A stretch of 64,000 bases of DNA. Source: Dermacoccus abyssi (GTDB taxonomy: Bacteria; Actinomycetota; Actinomycetes; Actinomycetales; Dermatophilaceae). Below, in pieces: positions 36,596 through 46,930 of the stretch (position 1 is its first letter; the number at the start of each line of letters is the position of its first letter). Made by a program: the position numbers and the translations under genes. The DNA is taken from the NCBI RefSeq assembly GCF_003515945.1, contig NZ_QWLM01000008.1, positions 62,001 to 126,000 on the forward strand, written 5' to 3'. The notes beneath the pieces were generated by a model that was not told where the DNA came from, made no database searches, and saw nothing but the letters and a program-made list of their open reading frames with translations.

Positions 36596-36874
36596 ATGCC
36601 CGTCATCGAGACCCCTGCAGGTGCCCGCGTCCCCGGTGACGACGAGGCGCCCGGGCTGCGTGAACGAGACCGCGCCATGCTCGCCTTCGAGCGCGAGTGG
36701 TGGAAGCTGCCCGGCGCCAAGGAAGCCGCCATCAAGGAGCGCTTCGGCATGAGCGCGACGCAGTACTACCAGCAACTCAACGCCCTCGCCGACACGGCCG
36801 AGGCGCTCGCGGCCGACCCTCTGCTCGTCAAGCGCATCCAGCGCCGTCGCGCCTCACGCCGTCGCACGAGCTGA
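36596..36874 (+). CDS. DUF3263 domain protein, probable small DNA-binding protein
   Basis: The 92-residue protein matches the actinobacterial DUF3263 family: LRERDRAMLAFEREWWKLPGAKEAAIKERFGMSATQYYQQLNALADTAEAL. The segment KEAAIKERFGMSATQYYQQLN looks like a helix-turn-helix, and the tail KRIQRRRASRRRTS is highly basic, which fits DNA binding. No target is known. The start is fixed by the leaderless-type promoter; the frame is open upstream without homology. Confidence 0.78.
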   Translation: MPVIETPAGARVPGDDEAPGLRERDRAMLAFEREWWKLPGAKEAAIKERFGMSATQYYQQLNALADTAEALAADPLLVKRIQRRRASRRRTS

Positions 36875-36936
36875 GCGCCCACCCCGACGTGCGTCTGCCG
36901 CTGTGAGCGAACACGGCGGTCGCAGCCCCGTCGCCG

Positions 36937-36963
36937 TTTGCACTCGCAGGGGGCGAGTGCTAA
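36937..36963 (+). promoter_or_regulatory. CIRCE element (HrcA operator), first copy
   Basis: TTTGCACTC, 9 nt, GAGTGCTAA matches the CIRCE consensus with a single change in the left arm. HrcA binding here represses groL until heat shock. Confidence 0.85.
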
Positions 36964-36971
36964 TCATGGCC

Positions 36972-38756
<1,785 letters not shown>

Positions 38757-38774
38757 CCCTGGGAGGCGAAGGTT

Positions 38775-38915
38775 GGGGGCTCGGCGAGCGAAGCGAGCTC
38801 AGCCCCCGGCCGTAGCTGAGCGGGTGTCAGAAGCCCGAGAAGGAATGGCTTCTGACACCTGCAGGGCTCATCTCTGACGAAGCGGGCGATCACCTTCGGG
38901 TGGTCGCCCGCTTCG
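38775..38915 (+). terminator. Array of three hairpins after groL
   Basis: First, GGGGGCT (38775-38781) with AGCCCCC (38801-38807). Second, GGTGTCAGAAGCC (38823-38835) with 38847-38859, perfect over 13 bp. Third, 38878-38894 with 38899-38915, 17 bp with one G-U and a TTCG loop. The third is the strongest terminator. The other two may stabilise the mRNA end. Confidence 0.7.
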
Positions 38916-38995
38916 CTGTGCGCGTCGACCGGCGTGGTGGCGGCACAGTGACGCGTGCCTCACGGCCTATGTGCGACGTCGTCGCACCAGGGCGT

Positions 38996-39001
38996 TAGGG
39001 T
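38996..39001 (+). promoter_or_regulatory. Possible -10 element of the peptide ABC operon
   Basis: TAGGGT predicts a start near 39008 and a leader of about 42 nt with the ribosome site ACAAGGAG. Confidence 0.4.
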
Positions 39002-39049
39002 AGGCCTGCGCCTCGGCGCTGGGGATTCAGGATCACAAGGAGTACGCAC

Positions 39050-40678
39050 ATGGTTCGCACGGCGAACAGGACGACCATCGCTGCGGCAGCGGCCGCGCTC
39101 GGAGTGGCTCTGGCGGGGTGCTCGGCGCCCGGGGGCTCGGACGGTGACACGGCGTCGTCGTCGACGAACCAGATCACGCTGGCAGATGCCGAGCCGGTCG
39201 GTCAGTACTACCCGGTAGCCGGTTACGGCGCGACGGGCGTTTCACCTGTGTTCGAGGGTCTCCTGCGTCCGTCGGCGCCGAACGACAAGGAGCTTCCCGA
39301 CCTCGCGCCCGCGCTGGCCGAGTCGAAGCCGAAGGTGAGCGACGGCGGCAAGACGTGGACGGTGCGCCTCAAGAAGGGCGTGACGTTCCACGACGGCAGC
39401 GCCTTCGACTCCAAGGACGTTGCGGCCACCTACCGCGCGGTGCTCGACCCGAAGTCCGCGTCGCCGATCGCCGACGACTACCGCCTCATCGACGAGGTGG
39501 TGACGCCGGACGCCTCCACGGTCGTCTTCCGCCTCAAGGCGCCGAACGGCGGCTTCGCCTCGCGCCTGCTCCTCGGCATCGCGCCGAGCGAGAAGGTCAC
39601 CTCGGGTGACGCGGCGAACTCCGAGCTCAACACCAAGCCCGTCGGCACGGGCCCGTTCAAGCTCCAGAGGCTCGCGCCGAACGAGGCCACGTTCGTCGCC
39701 AACGACAAGTACCGCAGCGGCAAGCCCGAGGTGGACAAGGTCGTCATCCGTCACGTCGAGGACGACAACGCCCGCATGCAGCAGGTCGTCTCCGGGCAGG
39801 TCGACGGCTCCGCGCTGCCGCCGCGCCTGGCCAAGAGCGTCGATGGGCGTGACGGCCTCAAGGTCACCGGTGTGCGCTCCGCCGACTGGCGTGGGGTTTC
39901 GCTGCCGGTGTCCGTGCCGATCACCTCCCAGCCCGAGACGCGCCGTGCGCTCAACATCGGGGTGGACCGCGAGGCGCTCGTCGAGAAGGTGCTCGCCGGG
40001 CGCGGCACCCCGGAGGTCAGCCCCATCACTAAGGTCTTCCCCCAGCACGCCGACGTCGACTTCACGAAGGCCAAGGGTGCAGCCCGCAAGGCCGAGGCCG
40101 AGAAACTCCTCGACGAGGCGGGGTGGAAGAAGGGCGCCGACGGTGTCCGCACGAAGGACGGCAAGCGCGCCGAGCTGACGCTCGCCTACCCCGCGTCCGA
40201 CACCCTGCGCCGCGAACTGGCCTCCGCCTTCGCCGACCAGCTGCGCGGCCTCGGCGTCAACGTGAAGCTGTGGGGCGGCAGCTGGGACGACATCGAACCC
40301 AAGATGCGCACGACGGCCGTCATGCTCGGTGGTGGCGACAACCCCTACACCGTCGACACCCAGGCCCACCGCGCGCTGCACTCGCGCGGTTCCGCGTCCG
40401 GGCCGTTCGACAACCCCGGCAACTACAAGAACGCGAAGGTCGACGCAGCTCTGGAGGCGGCACAGTCGACCTCCGACGAGACCGAAGCGACGAAGCAGTA
40501 CCGCGCCGCGCAGGACGAGTACGTCAAGGACCCGGCGTACGTCGTGCTCGCCACGCTGCACCACACGTACGCCTCGCGCGACAAGGGTTTCTCCGGCCCG
40601 GCGCCGATCGTCGAGCCGCACTCTCACGGCACGACGTGGGGCCCGTGGTGGTCGCTGGGCGCGTGGAAGAAGAACTGA
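39050..40678 (+). CDS. Oligopeptide/nickel-type ABC substrate-binding lipoprotein
   Basis: The 542-residue protein has a lipoprotein signal (VALAGCSAPGG, Cys24 approximately) and a family 5 solute-binding fold: VFEGLLRPSAPNDKELPDLAPALAESKPKVSDGGKTWTVRLKKGVTFHDGSAFDSKDVAATYRAVLDP, then GTGPFKL, TRRALNIGVDREALVEKVLAGRGTP and LTLAYPASDTLRRELASAFADQLRGLGVNVKLWG. Family members carry peptides, nickel chelates or other metallophores. The cargo cannot be read from sequence. It heads an operon with a permease, a fused permease-ATPase and a second ATPase. Confidence 0.9.
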   Translation: MVRTANRTTIAAAAAALGVALAGCSAPGGSDGDTASSSTNQITLADAEPVGQYYPVAGYGATGVSPVFEGLLRPSAPNDKELPDLAPALAESKPKVSDGGKTWTVRLKKGVTFHDGSAFDSKDVAATYRAVLDPKSASPIADDYRLIDEVVTPDASTVVFRLKAPNGGFASRLLLGIAPSEKVTSGDAANSELNTKPVGTGPFKLQRLAPNEATFVANDKYRSGKPEVDKVVIRHVEDDNARMQQVVSGQVDGSALPPRLAKSVDGRDGLKVTGVRSADWRGVSLPVSVPITSQPETRRALNIGVDREALVEKVLAGRGTPEVSPITKVFPQHADVDFTKAKGAARKAEAEKLLDEAGWKKGADGVRTKDGKRAELTLAYPASDTLRRELASAFADQLRGLGVNVKLWGGSWDDIEPKMRTTAVMLGGGDNPYTVDTQAHRALHSRGSASGPFDNPGNYKNAKVDAALEAAQSTSDETEATKQYRAAQDEYVKDPAYVVLATLHHTYASRDKGFSGPAPIVEPHSHGTTWGPWWSLGAWKKN

Positions 40679-40682
40679 TCGC

Positions 40683-41687
40683 GTGAAGGAACTTCGTCGT
40701 CGGTTCGGGGAACGGCGTCACGAGATCGGCGTGCTCACGGCGCGCCGTGCCCTCGCGACGCTGTTCGTCGTGCCCGCGGTGACGCTGGCAACTTTCGCGC
40801 TCGCGGCGCTCTCGCCGCTCGACCCGCTCGTCACCTACCTCGGGGACGGCTTTGAGCACACGGGTCGCGCCGAGCGCGACGCGATCAGCGACTCGCTCGG
40901 GCTTGACGTGCCGTTCTGGCAGACGTGGTGGAACTGGATGGCGAACGCCTTCACCGGCGACTTCGGTGCGAGCCACAGCCTCAAACAGCCCGTGACGACG
41001 GTGTTCGCCGAGCGCTTGCCGTGGACGCTGGGCCTGTCGGTCGTCGCGCTCGTCATCGCGCTGCTCATCGCCTTCGGCGTCGCCGCTGTCGCCGCGTTGC
41101 GCCCCGACGGTCTGCTCGACCGCGCTCTCGAACGGGTGACGCTGGCCCTGACGGGCATGCCTCCGTTCGTCATCGGTCTGCTCGCCGTCGCGCTGTTCGC
41201 GGTGACCCTGCGCTGGTTCCCGGTCGGCGGGCTCACCGAGCCCGGGCAGCCGGTGACGTTCGGCGGCGTGGTGCACCACATCGTCATGCCCGCGGTCGTG
41301 CTCGCCCTGAGCCAGGTGCCCTGGTTCGCCCTGGCCCTGCGCGAGTCCGTGCGTGAGGCGCTCGGGAGCGGCGCCGTACGTGAGGCCCAGGTGCGCGGCC
41401 TCTCTCGCGGTGAGGTGCTGCGCGGCCACATCGCCCCGGTCTCTGCGGCCGCTCTCATCGCCCTCATGGGGGCGCGGCTGCCCGAGCTCGTCGTCGGCGC
41501 CCTCGTCGTCGAGGAGGTCTTCAGCTGGCCCGGCCTCGCCGACGCCACCGTGGAGGCGGCCCTGACGGCCGACTTCGCGTTGCTCGCCGCGGTCACCGCT
41601 GCCACGACGCTCGTCATGATGCTCGGCTCGTGGCTCTCGGACTGTGCCCTGCTCGTCGTCGACCCGCGAGCGCAGGTGGAGCGATGA
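40683..41687 (+). CDS. Oligopeptide/nickel-type ABC permease (DppB/NikB-like)
   Basis: The 334-residue permease has six predicted membrane helices, starting RRALATLFVVPAVTLATFALAAL. The typical N-terminal external segment is DAISDSLGLDVPFWQTWWNWMANAFTGDFGASHSLKQPVTTVFAERLPWTL, and the ATPase-contact loop is VREAQVRGLSRGEVLRGHIAPVSAAALI. The start GTG 40683 lies 4 bp after the binding-protein stop; its ribosome site is weak, so it may depend on coupling. The stop overlaps the next gene as ATGA. Confidence 0.88.
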   Translation: MKELRRRFGERRHEIGVLTARRALATLFVVPAVTLATFALAALSPLDPLVTYLGDGFEHTGRAERDAISDSLGLDVPFWQTWWNWMANAFTGDFGASHSLKQPVTTVFAERLPWTLGLSVVALVIALLIAFGVAAVAALRPDGLLDRALERVTLALTGMPPFVIGLLAVALFAVTLRWFPVGGLTEPGQPVTFGGVVHHIVMPAVVLALSQVPWFALALRESVREALGSGAVREAQVRGLSRGEVLRGHIAPVSAAALIALMGARLPELVVGALVVEEVFSWPGLADATVEAALTADFALLAAVTAATTLVMMLGSWLSDCALLVVDPRAQVER

Positions 41688-43345
41688 GCCCCCGAAGCGT
41701 CTCTGCTGGTTTGCGGCCACGGCGCGGCCCGGCGATCGTTCTCGCCCTCATCGCGGCCTACGCCGTGTTGTGGCCGCTGCTCGCGTCGTCGGGGATGCGC
41801 GAGTCGAACTACGACACCGCCCGCACGGCCCCCGGCTGGCCGCACGTCATGGGCACCGACACGCTCGGTTTCGACGTGTCGGTCCAGGTGGCCGAGGCGC
41901 TGCGGGTCTCGCTCGTCGTCGCGCTGGGTGCGGCGCTCGTCGCGACAGTGCTCGGTCTTGCCGTCGGGACGGCGGCGGCCAGCCTCGGCGGGCGGGCTGA
42001 TCGTCTGCTCATGCGCGTCACTGACGCCGTGGCCTCCGTGCCGCACCTTCTTGCGGCGATCGTCGTCGTCGCGATGTTCCGTGGCTCCGTCACGGCCATC
42101 CTCATCGCGCTTGCGCTGACGCACTGGCCCACCGTCGCCCGCGTGGTGCGGGCCGAGACGCAGGCCGTGCTCGCGTCCGACTACGTCGCGTGCTCCCGCG
42201 TCGCCGGAGCATCGTCGACGCAGATCGTGCGCCATCACGTCCTCTCCGCGGTGGCCCCGCAGACGGCGCTCGCCGTGACGATGCTCGTGCCGCACGCGAT
42301 CTGGCACGAGTCGACCCTGTCGTTCCTCGGCATTGGTCTGCGCCCCGAACAGGCCAGCCTGGGCACGCTCATCGCCACCTCGCGCGCAGGGCTGCTCACC
42401 GGGCAGTGGTGGCCGCTCGTCTTCCCGTCGATCTTCCTTGTCGTGCTCACGTTGGCGCTGTCGTCGTTGTACGCCAAGCGCACACGTCGGGCTTCTGCGC
42501 CGCCCGCTCTGGTCGAGGCCGAGCAGGATGGGTCGGAAGAGCCTTCTGACGAGGCGTCCGGCGCTCGCGATTCAGGCCACCGCGCTGCGCTGCACCTCGA
42601 GCACGTCAGCGTGCGCCGTAGCCGCGGCGAGCAGACGACGCTCGCGTGCGACGACATCAGCTTCGCGGTCGCGGCGGGGGAGGTGACGGCCCTCGTCGGT
42701 GAGTCCGGTGCTGGCAAGTCGACGCTCGTCGCGGCCTGCTGCGGTTTGGTGCCGCGTGACGCGCGCGTCGAGGGGCGCATCGTCGCGGGCGACATCGTCG
42801 TCGACCCGCACCGTCCGGGATCGGCCTCCGCGCAGGTGGGCCACGTTCCGCAGGACGTCTCGGACGCCTTCACCCCGACCCGGCGCCTTCGCGGGCAGAT
42901 CGAGGAGGTGCACCGCCGTCATGACGGTGCACGCGCCCTGGCCGAGCTCTGCGAGCTCGCGCACCTCGACGAGAACCTGCTCGAACGCTTTCCGCACCAG
43001 CTCTCCGGCGGTCAGCTGGCCCGCGCGGCGCTCGTCGCAGCGCTCGCTTCCGAACCGCGGGTGCTCGTGGCCGACGAACCGACGGCCGGCCTCGACCCCG
43101 AACTCGCCTCGCAGTTGCTCGCCGTGCTGCGTGGCATTGCGGACGACGCCGGCGTCGCCGTCCTCGTCGTGACGCACGAGATCGACGCCGTGCTGAGCGG
43201 CGACCTCGTCGACCGCGTGGCGGTGCTGCGTGACGGCGTCCTCGTGGCGCACACCGAGCCTGCAGCGTTGGCCGCCGAGACGTCCGACGACTACCTGCGG
43301 GCACTCACGGCGACGGCGGCGCGCGTCGGGCAGGGGGAGCGATGA
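41684..43345 (+). CDS. Fused ABC permease-ATPase (DppC-DppD-like)
   Basis: One 553-residue chain carries two transporter parts usually encoded separately. Residues about 1-265 are a DppC-type permease: GWPHVMGTDTLGFDVSVQVAEALRVSL, VLASDYVACSRVAGASSTQIVRHHVLSAVAPQ (contact loop) and LSFLGIGLRPEQASLGTLIA. An acidic linker (about 270-300) leads to an ATPase: LVGESGAGKSTLVAACCGL (Walker A), VPQDVSDAFTP (Q-loop), QLSGGQLARAALVAAL, VLVADEPTAGLD and VVTHEID. The open frame is continuous with no stop or frameshift, so the fusion looks genuine. It has ATGA overlaps at both ends. Confidence 0.9.
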   Translation: MSPRSVSAGLRPRRGPAIVLALIAAYAVLWPLLASSGMRESNYDTARTAPGWPHVMGTDTLGFDVSVQVAEALRVSLVVALGAALVATVLGLAVGTAAASLGGRADRLLMRVTDAVASVPHLLAAIVVVAMFRGSVTAILIALALTHWPTVARVVRAETQAVLASDYVACSRVAGASSTQIVRHHVLSAVAPQTALAVTMLVPHAIWHESTLSFLGIGLRPEQASLGTLIATSRAGLLTGQWWPLVFPSIFLVVLTLALSSLYAKRTRRASAPPALVEAEQDGSEEPSDEASGARDSGHRAALHLEHVSVRRSRGEQTTLACDDISFAVAAGEVTALVGESGAGKSTLVAACCGLVPRDARVEGRIVAGDIVVDPHRPGSASAQVGHVPQDVSDAFTPTRRLRGQIEEVHRRHDGARALAELCELAHLDENLLERFPHQLSGGQLARAALVAALASEPRVLVADEPTAGLDPELASQLLAVLRGIADDAGVAVLVVTHEIDAVLSGDLVDRVAVLRDGVLVAHTEPAALAAETSDDYLRALTATAARVGQGER

Positions 43346-43986
43346 GTCTCGTGGCACGCCAGGTGGCGTACACCTACCCGGGCGCGAACGGCGCGCAGGT
43401 CGGTCCGCTCGACCTCGAGGTGCGCCCGGGTGCCGTCACGGCCCTCGTGGGCCCCTCGGGCAGCGGTAAGTCGACACTGACGCGGCTGCTCGCCGGGCTC
43501 CTCGCCGCGAGCGCCGGTGAGGTGCGCTGCGACGACGAACCCGTGCGTGCCGGGGGGCGGTTGAGCGGCCACACCGCGCTGCTCACCCAACACCCGCTCG
43601 CGGCGGCCGATCCGCGCATGCGCCTTGGCGACGCGATCCAGCTGGCGGCCCGTCTGCGCGGTCGGCAGGTCGATGCCGTGGCGCTCGCGGAGGAGGTGGG
43701 CCTCGACGGCTCGGTACTCGACCGGTTGCCGCGTGAGGTTTCCGGAGGGCAGCTCCAGCGGCTGCTTCTCGCCCGAGCCCTCGCTCAGGGGCCGCGCTAC
43801 CTCCTCGCTGACGAGGCCACGGCCCACCTCGACCCGATCACGTCGACGGCCATCGCTGACGCTCTCCGGCGCCGCGCGGCTGACGGGTTGGGCATCCTGC
43901 TCGTCACGCACGATCACGCGCTCGCCGCGTCGCTCGCGGAGCACCGCTACGCCCTCGACGCAGGGGGCCGCACGCTCTCGGCGTGA
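43342..43986 (+). CDS. ABC transporter ATP-binding protein (DppF-like, short)
   Basis: The 214-residue ATPase has Walker [22 protein letters not shown]-loop LLTQHPLAAADPRMRLGDAI, signature EVSGGQLQRLLLARAL, Walker B YLLADEATAHLDPIT and LLVTHDHALA. It lacks the C-terminal oligopeptide-family extension, so it is shorter than a standard DppF (about 320). It would pair with the ATPase half of the fused protein to form the two-site motor. Its start overlaps the previous stop as ATGA. Confidence 0.9.
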   Translation: MSLVARQVAYTYPGANGAQVGPLDLEVRPGAVTALVGPSGSGKSTLTRLLAGLLAASAGEVRCDDEPVRAGGRLSGHTALLTQHPLAAADPRMRLGDAIQLAARLRGRQVDAVALAEEVGLDGSVLDRLPREVSGGQLQRLLLARALAQGPRYLLADEATAHLDPITSTAIADALRRRAADGLGILLVTHDHALAASLAEHRYALDAGGRTLSA

Positions 43987-44035
43987 GTCGCTGAACCCTT
44001 CAACCCAGCCCTTGGGTGGCTTCACGCTGCCCGCG

Positions 44036-44064
44036 TTGACATGCACCTGCGCGCATATGAAACT
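44036..44064 (+). promoter_or_regulatory. padR promoter
   Basis: A perfect -35 box TTGACA (44036-44041) is followed by 17 nt and GAAACT (44059-44064), which ends 6 nt before ATG 44071. The transcript would be leaderless. Confidence 0.5.
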
Positions 44065-44074
44065 AAGTGCATGT
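44039..44074. promoter_or_regulatory. Inverted repeat at the padR promoter, possible PadR operator
   Basis: ACATGCAC (44039-44046) and GTGCATGT (44067-44074) form a perfect 8-bp inverted repeat with a 20-nt spacer. One arm covers the -35 box and the other the start codon, well placed for autorepression by the encoded PadR protein. Confidence 0.5.
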
Positions 44075-44697
44075 CGTTGCAGCACGCGCTCCTCGTCTCC
44101 CTCGCGGAGCAGGAGGCCACCGGGTACGACCTGACGCGTCGCTTCGACCGCTCGCTCGGCTTCTTCTGGCGAGCCACGCACCAACAGATCTACCGCGTCC
44201 TCGGGCGCATGGCCGAGGACGGCCTGCTCGCCGTCCGCATCGAACCGGGGGAGGGGCGCCCGGATCGACGGGTTTACGCCGTCACCGATCTCGGTCGCGA
44301 AGAGTTGCTGCGCTGGACGCGGGAGCCCACTCCGAGCGAACAGCTGCGCTCGGAGTTCGCCGTCAAGATCCGCGGCATGGGCTTCGGTGACGAGGACGCC
44401 GTCGTCGCCGACATTCGACGCCGGCGCGCCGAGCACGCCGAACAGCTCGCCTACTTCGAGGCGAACCGTGCCAAGCACTACCCGGACGTCGAAGCGCTCA
44501 CCGACGAGGAGCGTCCGCTGTACGCGGTGCTGCGCGGCGGCATCCTCACCGAGCAGTCCCTGCTCGCGTGGTGCGACGAGATGCTCGATCTGTTCGGAGC
44601 CTCCGACGTTCCCGTCGCAGACACCCCACCGACCGACATCCGACACGAGACCACCGAGGCGCCCGAGGCGTCTCGTACATCGAGGAGAACCGCATGA
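44071..44697 (+). CDS. PadR-family transcriptional regulator
   Basis: The 208-residue protein has the PadR winged helix: MSLQHALLVSLAEQEATGYDLTRRFDRSLGFFWRATHQQIYRVLGRMAEDGLLAVRIEPGEGRPDRRVYAVTDLG, then a C-terminal dimerisation helix region (VRRRRAEHAEQLAYFEANRAKHY-like, here about 110-175). ATG 44071 is chosen because homologues begin at this point and the promoter spacing fits; ATG 44041 in the same frame is less likely. The stop overlaps the flavoenzyme gene as ATGA, so it probably senses a substrate of that enzyme. Confidence 0.87.
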   Translation: MSLQHALLVSLAEQEATGYDLTRRFDRSLGFFWRATHQQIYRVLGRMAEDGLLAVRIEPGEGRPDRRVYAVTDLGREELLRWTREPTPSEQLRSEFAVKIRGMGFGDEDAVVADIRRRRAEHAEQLAYFEANRAKHYPDVEALTDEERPLYAVLRGGILTEQSLLAWCDEMLDLFGASDVPVADTPPTDIRHETTEAPEASRTSRRTA

Positions 44698-46844
44698 GTT
44701 ACGAGCACCTGCTCAGCCCGCTCGAGGTGAGCGGCGTGACGCTGAAGAACCGCGTCATGATGGGCTCGATGCACACCGGCTTCGAGGACAAGAAGCGTGA
44801 CTTCCCGCAGCTGGCGCGCTACTTCGCCGCCCGCGCCGAAGGTGGCACCGCGCTCATGGTGACGGGTGGTTTCGCGCCGAACACGACCGGTCAGCTCAGC
44901 CCGTTCGGGTCGATGCTCACCGCGAAGCGTCAGGTCGATCGCCACAAGATAGTCACCGACGCGGTGCACGAGCACGACAGCCGCATCCTCATGCAGATCC
45001 TCCACGCGGGTCGTTACGGCTACACGCCCTGGAGCAAGAGCGCGTCGAACAAGAAGTCGCCGATCACGCCGTTCCGCCCCAAGGCGATGACAACGAAGGA
45101 CGTCGAGCGCACGATCCGCGACTACGCGACGTCGGCGCGCCTGGCGAAGGAAGCCGGCTACGACGGCGTCGAGATCATGGGTTCCGAGGGCTACCTCATC
45201 AACCAGTTCCTCGCCGCGCGCACGAACGACCGCACGGACCGCTTCGGTGGCAGCGCCGAGGCGCGTATGACCCTGCCGCGCGAGATCGTCCGTGCTGTGC
45301 GTGACGCCGCGGGTGAGGACTTCATCGTGCTGTACCGCATCTCGGTGGCGGACCTCGTCGACAACTCGCAGACGTTCGAGGAGATCGCGACGCTCGCGCA
45401 GCACCTGCAGGCCGACGGCGCGTCGATGTTCAACTCGGGCATCGGCTGGCACGAGGCTCGCATCCCGACGATCGTGACGTCGGTGCCGCGCGCCGCGTTC
45501 GCGTGGGCCACCGGCAAACTGCGCGCCCAGGTCGACATCCCCGTCATCGCGAGCAACCGCATCAACACGCCCGAGGTGGCCGAGCAGCTGCTCGCCGACG
45601 GCCTGGCCGACATGGTCTCGATGGCGCGCCCGCTGCTCGCCGACCCGGACTTCGTCAAGAAGACCGAGGCCGGACGTACCGACCTCATCAACACCTGCAT
45701 CGCTTGCAACCAGGCCTGCCTCGACCACACCTTCGGCGGCAAGAAGGTGAGCTGCCTCGTCAACCCGCAGGCCGGGCGCGAGGGTGAGCTCGTGCTCCTG
45801 CCGGTGCCGAAACAGCGCACCAAGAGCGTTGCCGTCGTCGGCGCCGGCCCCGCCGGTCTCGCCGCCGCGACGAACCTCGCCGAGCGCGGCCATGCCGTCA
45901 CGCTGTTCGAGACGCGCGATCATCTCGGTGGCCAGTTCCGCCTCGCGATGAACATCCCCGGCAAGGAGGAGTTCGCCGAGACCCTGCGCTACTTCACGCG
46001 TCGCCTCGAGGAGCTCAAGGTCGAGGTGCGCCTCGGCACGAAGGCCGACGCCGACGTGCTGGCCGAGTTCGACCACGTCGTGCTCGCCACGGGCGTCGTG
46101 CCGCGTCGCCCGCAGATCGAGGGCCTCGACCACCCGAAGGTCATCATGTACGACGAACTGTTGCGCGGCGAGAAGACGGCCGGCGCGAGCGTCGCCGTGG
46201 TCGGCGCCGGCGGCATCGGCTTCGACGTGAGCGAGTTCCTCCTGCACGAGCCGCACGAGACGCTCAAGCACTGGATGGAGCGCTGGGGCGTTACAGACTC
46301 GGAGACGGTGCCGGGCAACATCACCGAGAAGGTGATGGAGGATCCGCGCCGCCAGGTCTACCTCGTGCAGCGCAAGCACACGGCGCTCGGCAAGGGCCTC
46401 GGCAAGACGACCGGTTGGGTGCACCGGCAGACGCTCAAGGACTCGAAGGTCGAGTTCATCGGCGGCGCCACGTACGACCGCATCGACGACGACGGCCTCC
46501 ACCTGACGCTCACCGCCGCGCCGCCGCGCCCTGTGGGCCCGGTGACGAAGCTGTCGAAGAAAACCGGCCTGCCGCTCGGCATGGTGCCGCAGCTCAAGGC
46601 GCTCGACAAGCGTCTGGGCAAGGTGTCGAGCGAGGCGCAGGAGAAGTTCGACGCCAGCGAGCCGGTCACGCGGGTGCTCGACGTCGACACCGTCGTCATC
46701 TGCGCCGGCCAGGAGTCGGTGCGCGACCTCATCCCCGGCCTCGACGAGAGCAAGGTGACCGTCATCGGCGGCGCCGATGTGGCCGCCGAGCTCGACGCGA
46801 AGCGTGCCATCAAGCAGGCGACGGAGGTTGCCGCCGCCTTGTGA
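44694..46844 (+). CDS. NADH:flavin oxidoreductase, 2,4-dienoyl-CoA reductase (FadH)-like
   Basis: The 716-residue protein has an FMN TIM-barrel of the old yellow enzyme type (about 1-370), with LKNRVMMGSMHTGFED, ILMQILHAGRYG, GYDGVEIMGSEGYLINQFLAARTNDRTDRFGGS and DMVSMARPLLADPDFV. Next comes the iron-sulfur cluster motif CIACNQACLDHTFGGKKVSCLVNP, then an FAD/NAD domain with VAVVGAGPAGLAAATNLAERGH and VAVVGAGGIGFDVSEFLLHEP. Layout and length equal FadH, which removes double bases of unsaturated fatty acyl-CoA. The true substrate may differ; control by the upstream PadR suggests an inducible compound. RBS: CGAGGAGAACCGC. Confidence 0.88.
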   Translation: MSYEHLLSPLEVSGVTLKNRVMMGSMHTGFEDKKRDFPQLARYFAARAEGGTALMVTGGFAPNTTGQLSPFGSMLTAKRQVDRHKIVTDAVHEHDSRILMQILHAGRYGYTPWSKSASNKKSPITPFRPKAMTTKDVERTIRDYATSARLAKEAGYDGVEIMGSEGYLINQFLAARTNDRTDRFGGSAEARMTLPREIVRAVRDAAGEDFIVLYRISVADLVDNSQTFEEIATLAQHLQADGASMFNSGIGWHEARIPTIVTSVPRAAFAWATGKLRAQVDIPVIASNRINTPEVAEQLLADGLADMVSMARPLLADPDFVKKTEAGRTDLINTCIACNQACLDHTFGGKKVSCLVNPQAGREGELVLLPVPKQRTKSVAVVGAGPAGLAAATNLAERGHAVTLFETRDHLGGQFRLAMNIPGKEEFAETLRYFTRRLEELKVEVRLGTKADADVLAEFDHVVLATGVVPRRPQIEGLDHPKVIMYDELLRGEKTAGASVAVVGAGGIGFDVSEFLLHEPHETLKHWMERWGVTDSETVPGNITEKVMEDPRRQVYLVQRKHTALGKGLGKTTGWVHRQTLKDSKVEFIGGATYDRIDDDGLHLTLTAAPPRPVGPVTKLSKKTGLPLGMVPQLKALDKRLGKVSSEAQEKFDASEPVTRVLDVDTVVICAGQESVRDLIPGLDESKVTVIGGADVAAELDAKRAIKQATEVAAAL

Positions 46845-46855
46845 GCCTGCAGGTT

Positions 46856-46915
46856 CGAAGCGCGCCCGCACGTTCTTCCGCGCTAGGTCGTGGAGGTTCG
46901 CGCGGGCGCGCTTCG
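46856..46915 (+). terminator. Terminator between the flavoenzyme gene and WXG100 gene
   Basis: CGAAGCGCGCCCGC (46856-46869) pairs perfectly with GCGGGCGCGCTTCG (46902-46915). The 32-nt loop can fold further. It sits in a convergent gap and may serve both genes. Confidence 0.7.
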
Positions 46916-46930
46916 TGCGTGAGTGGGCTG

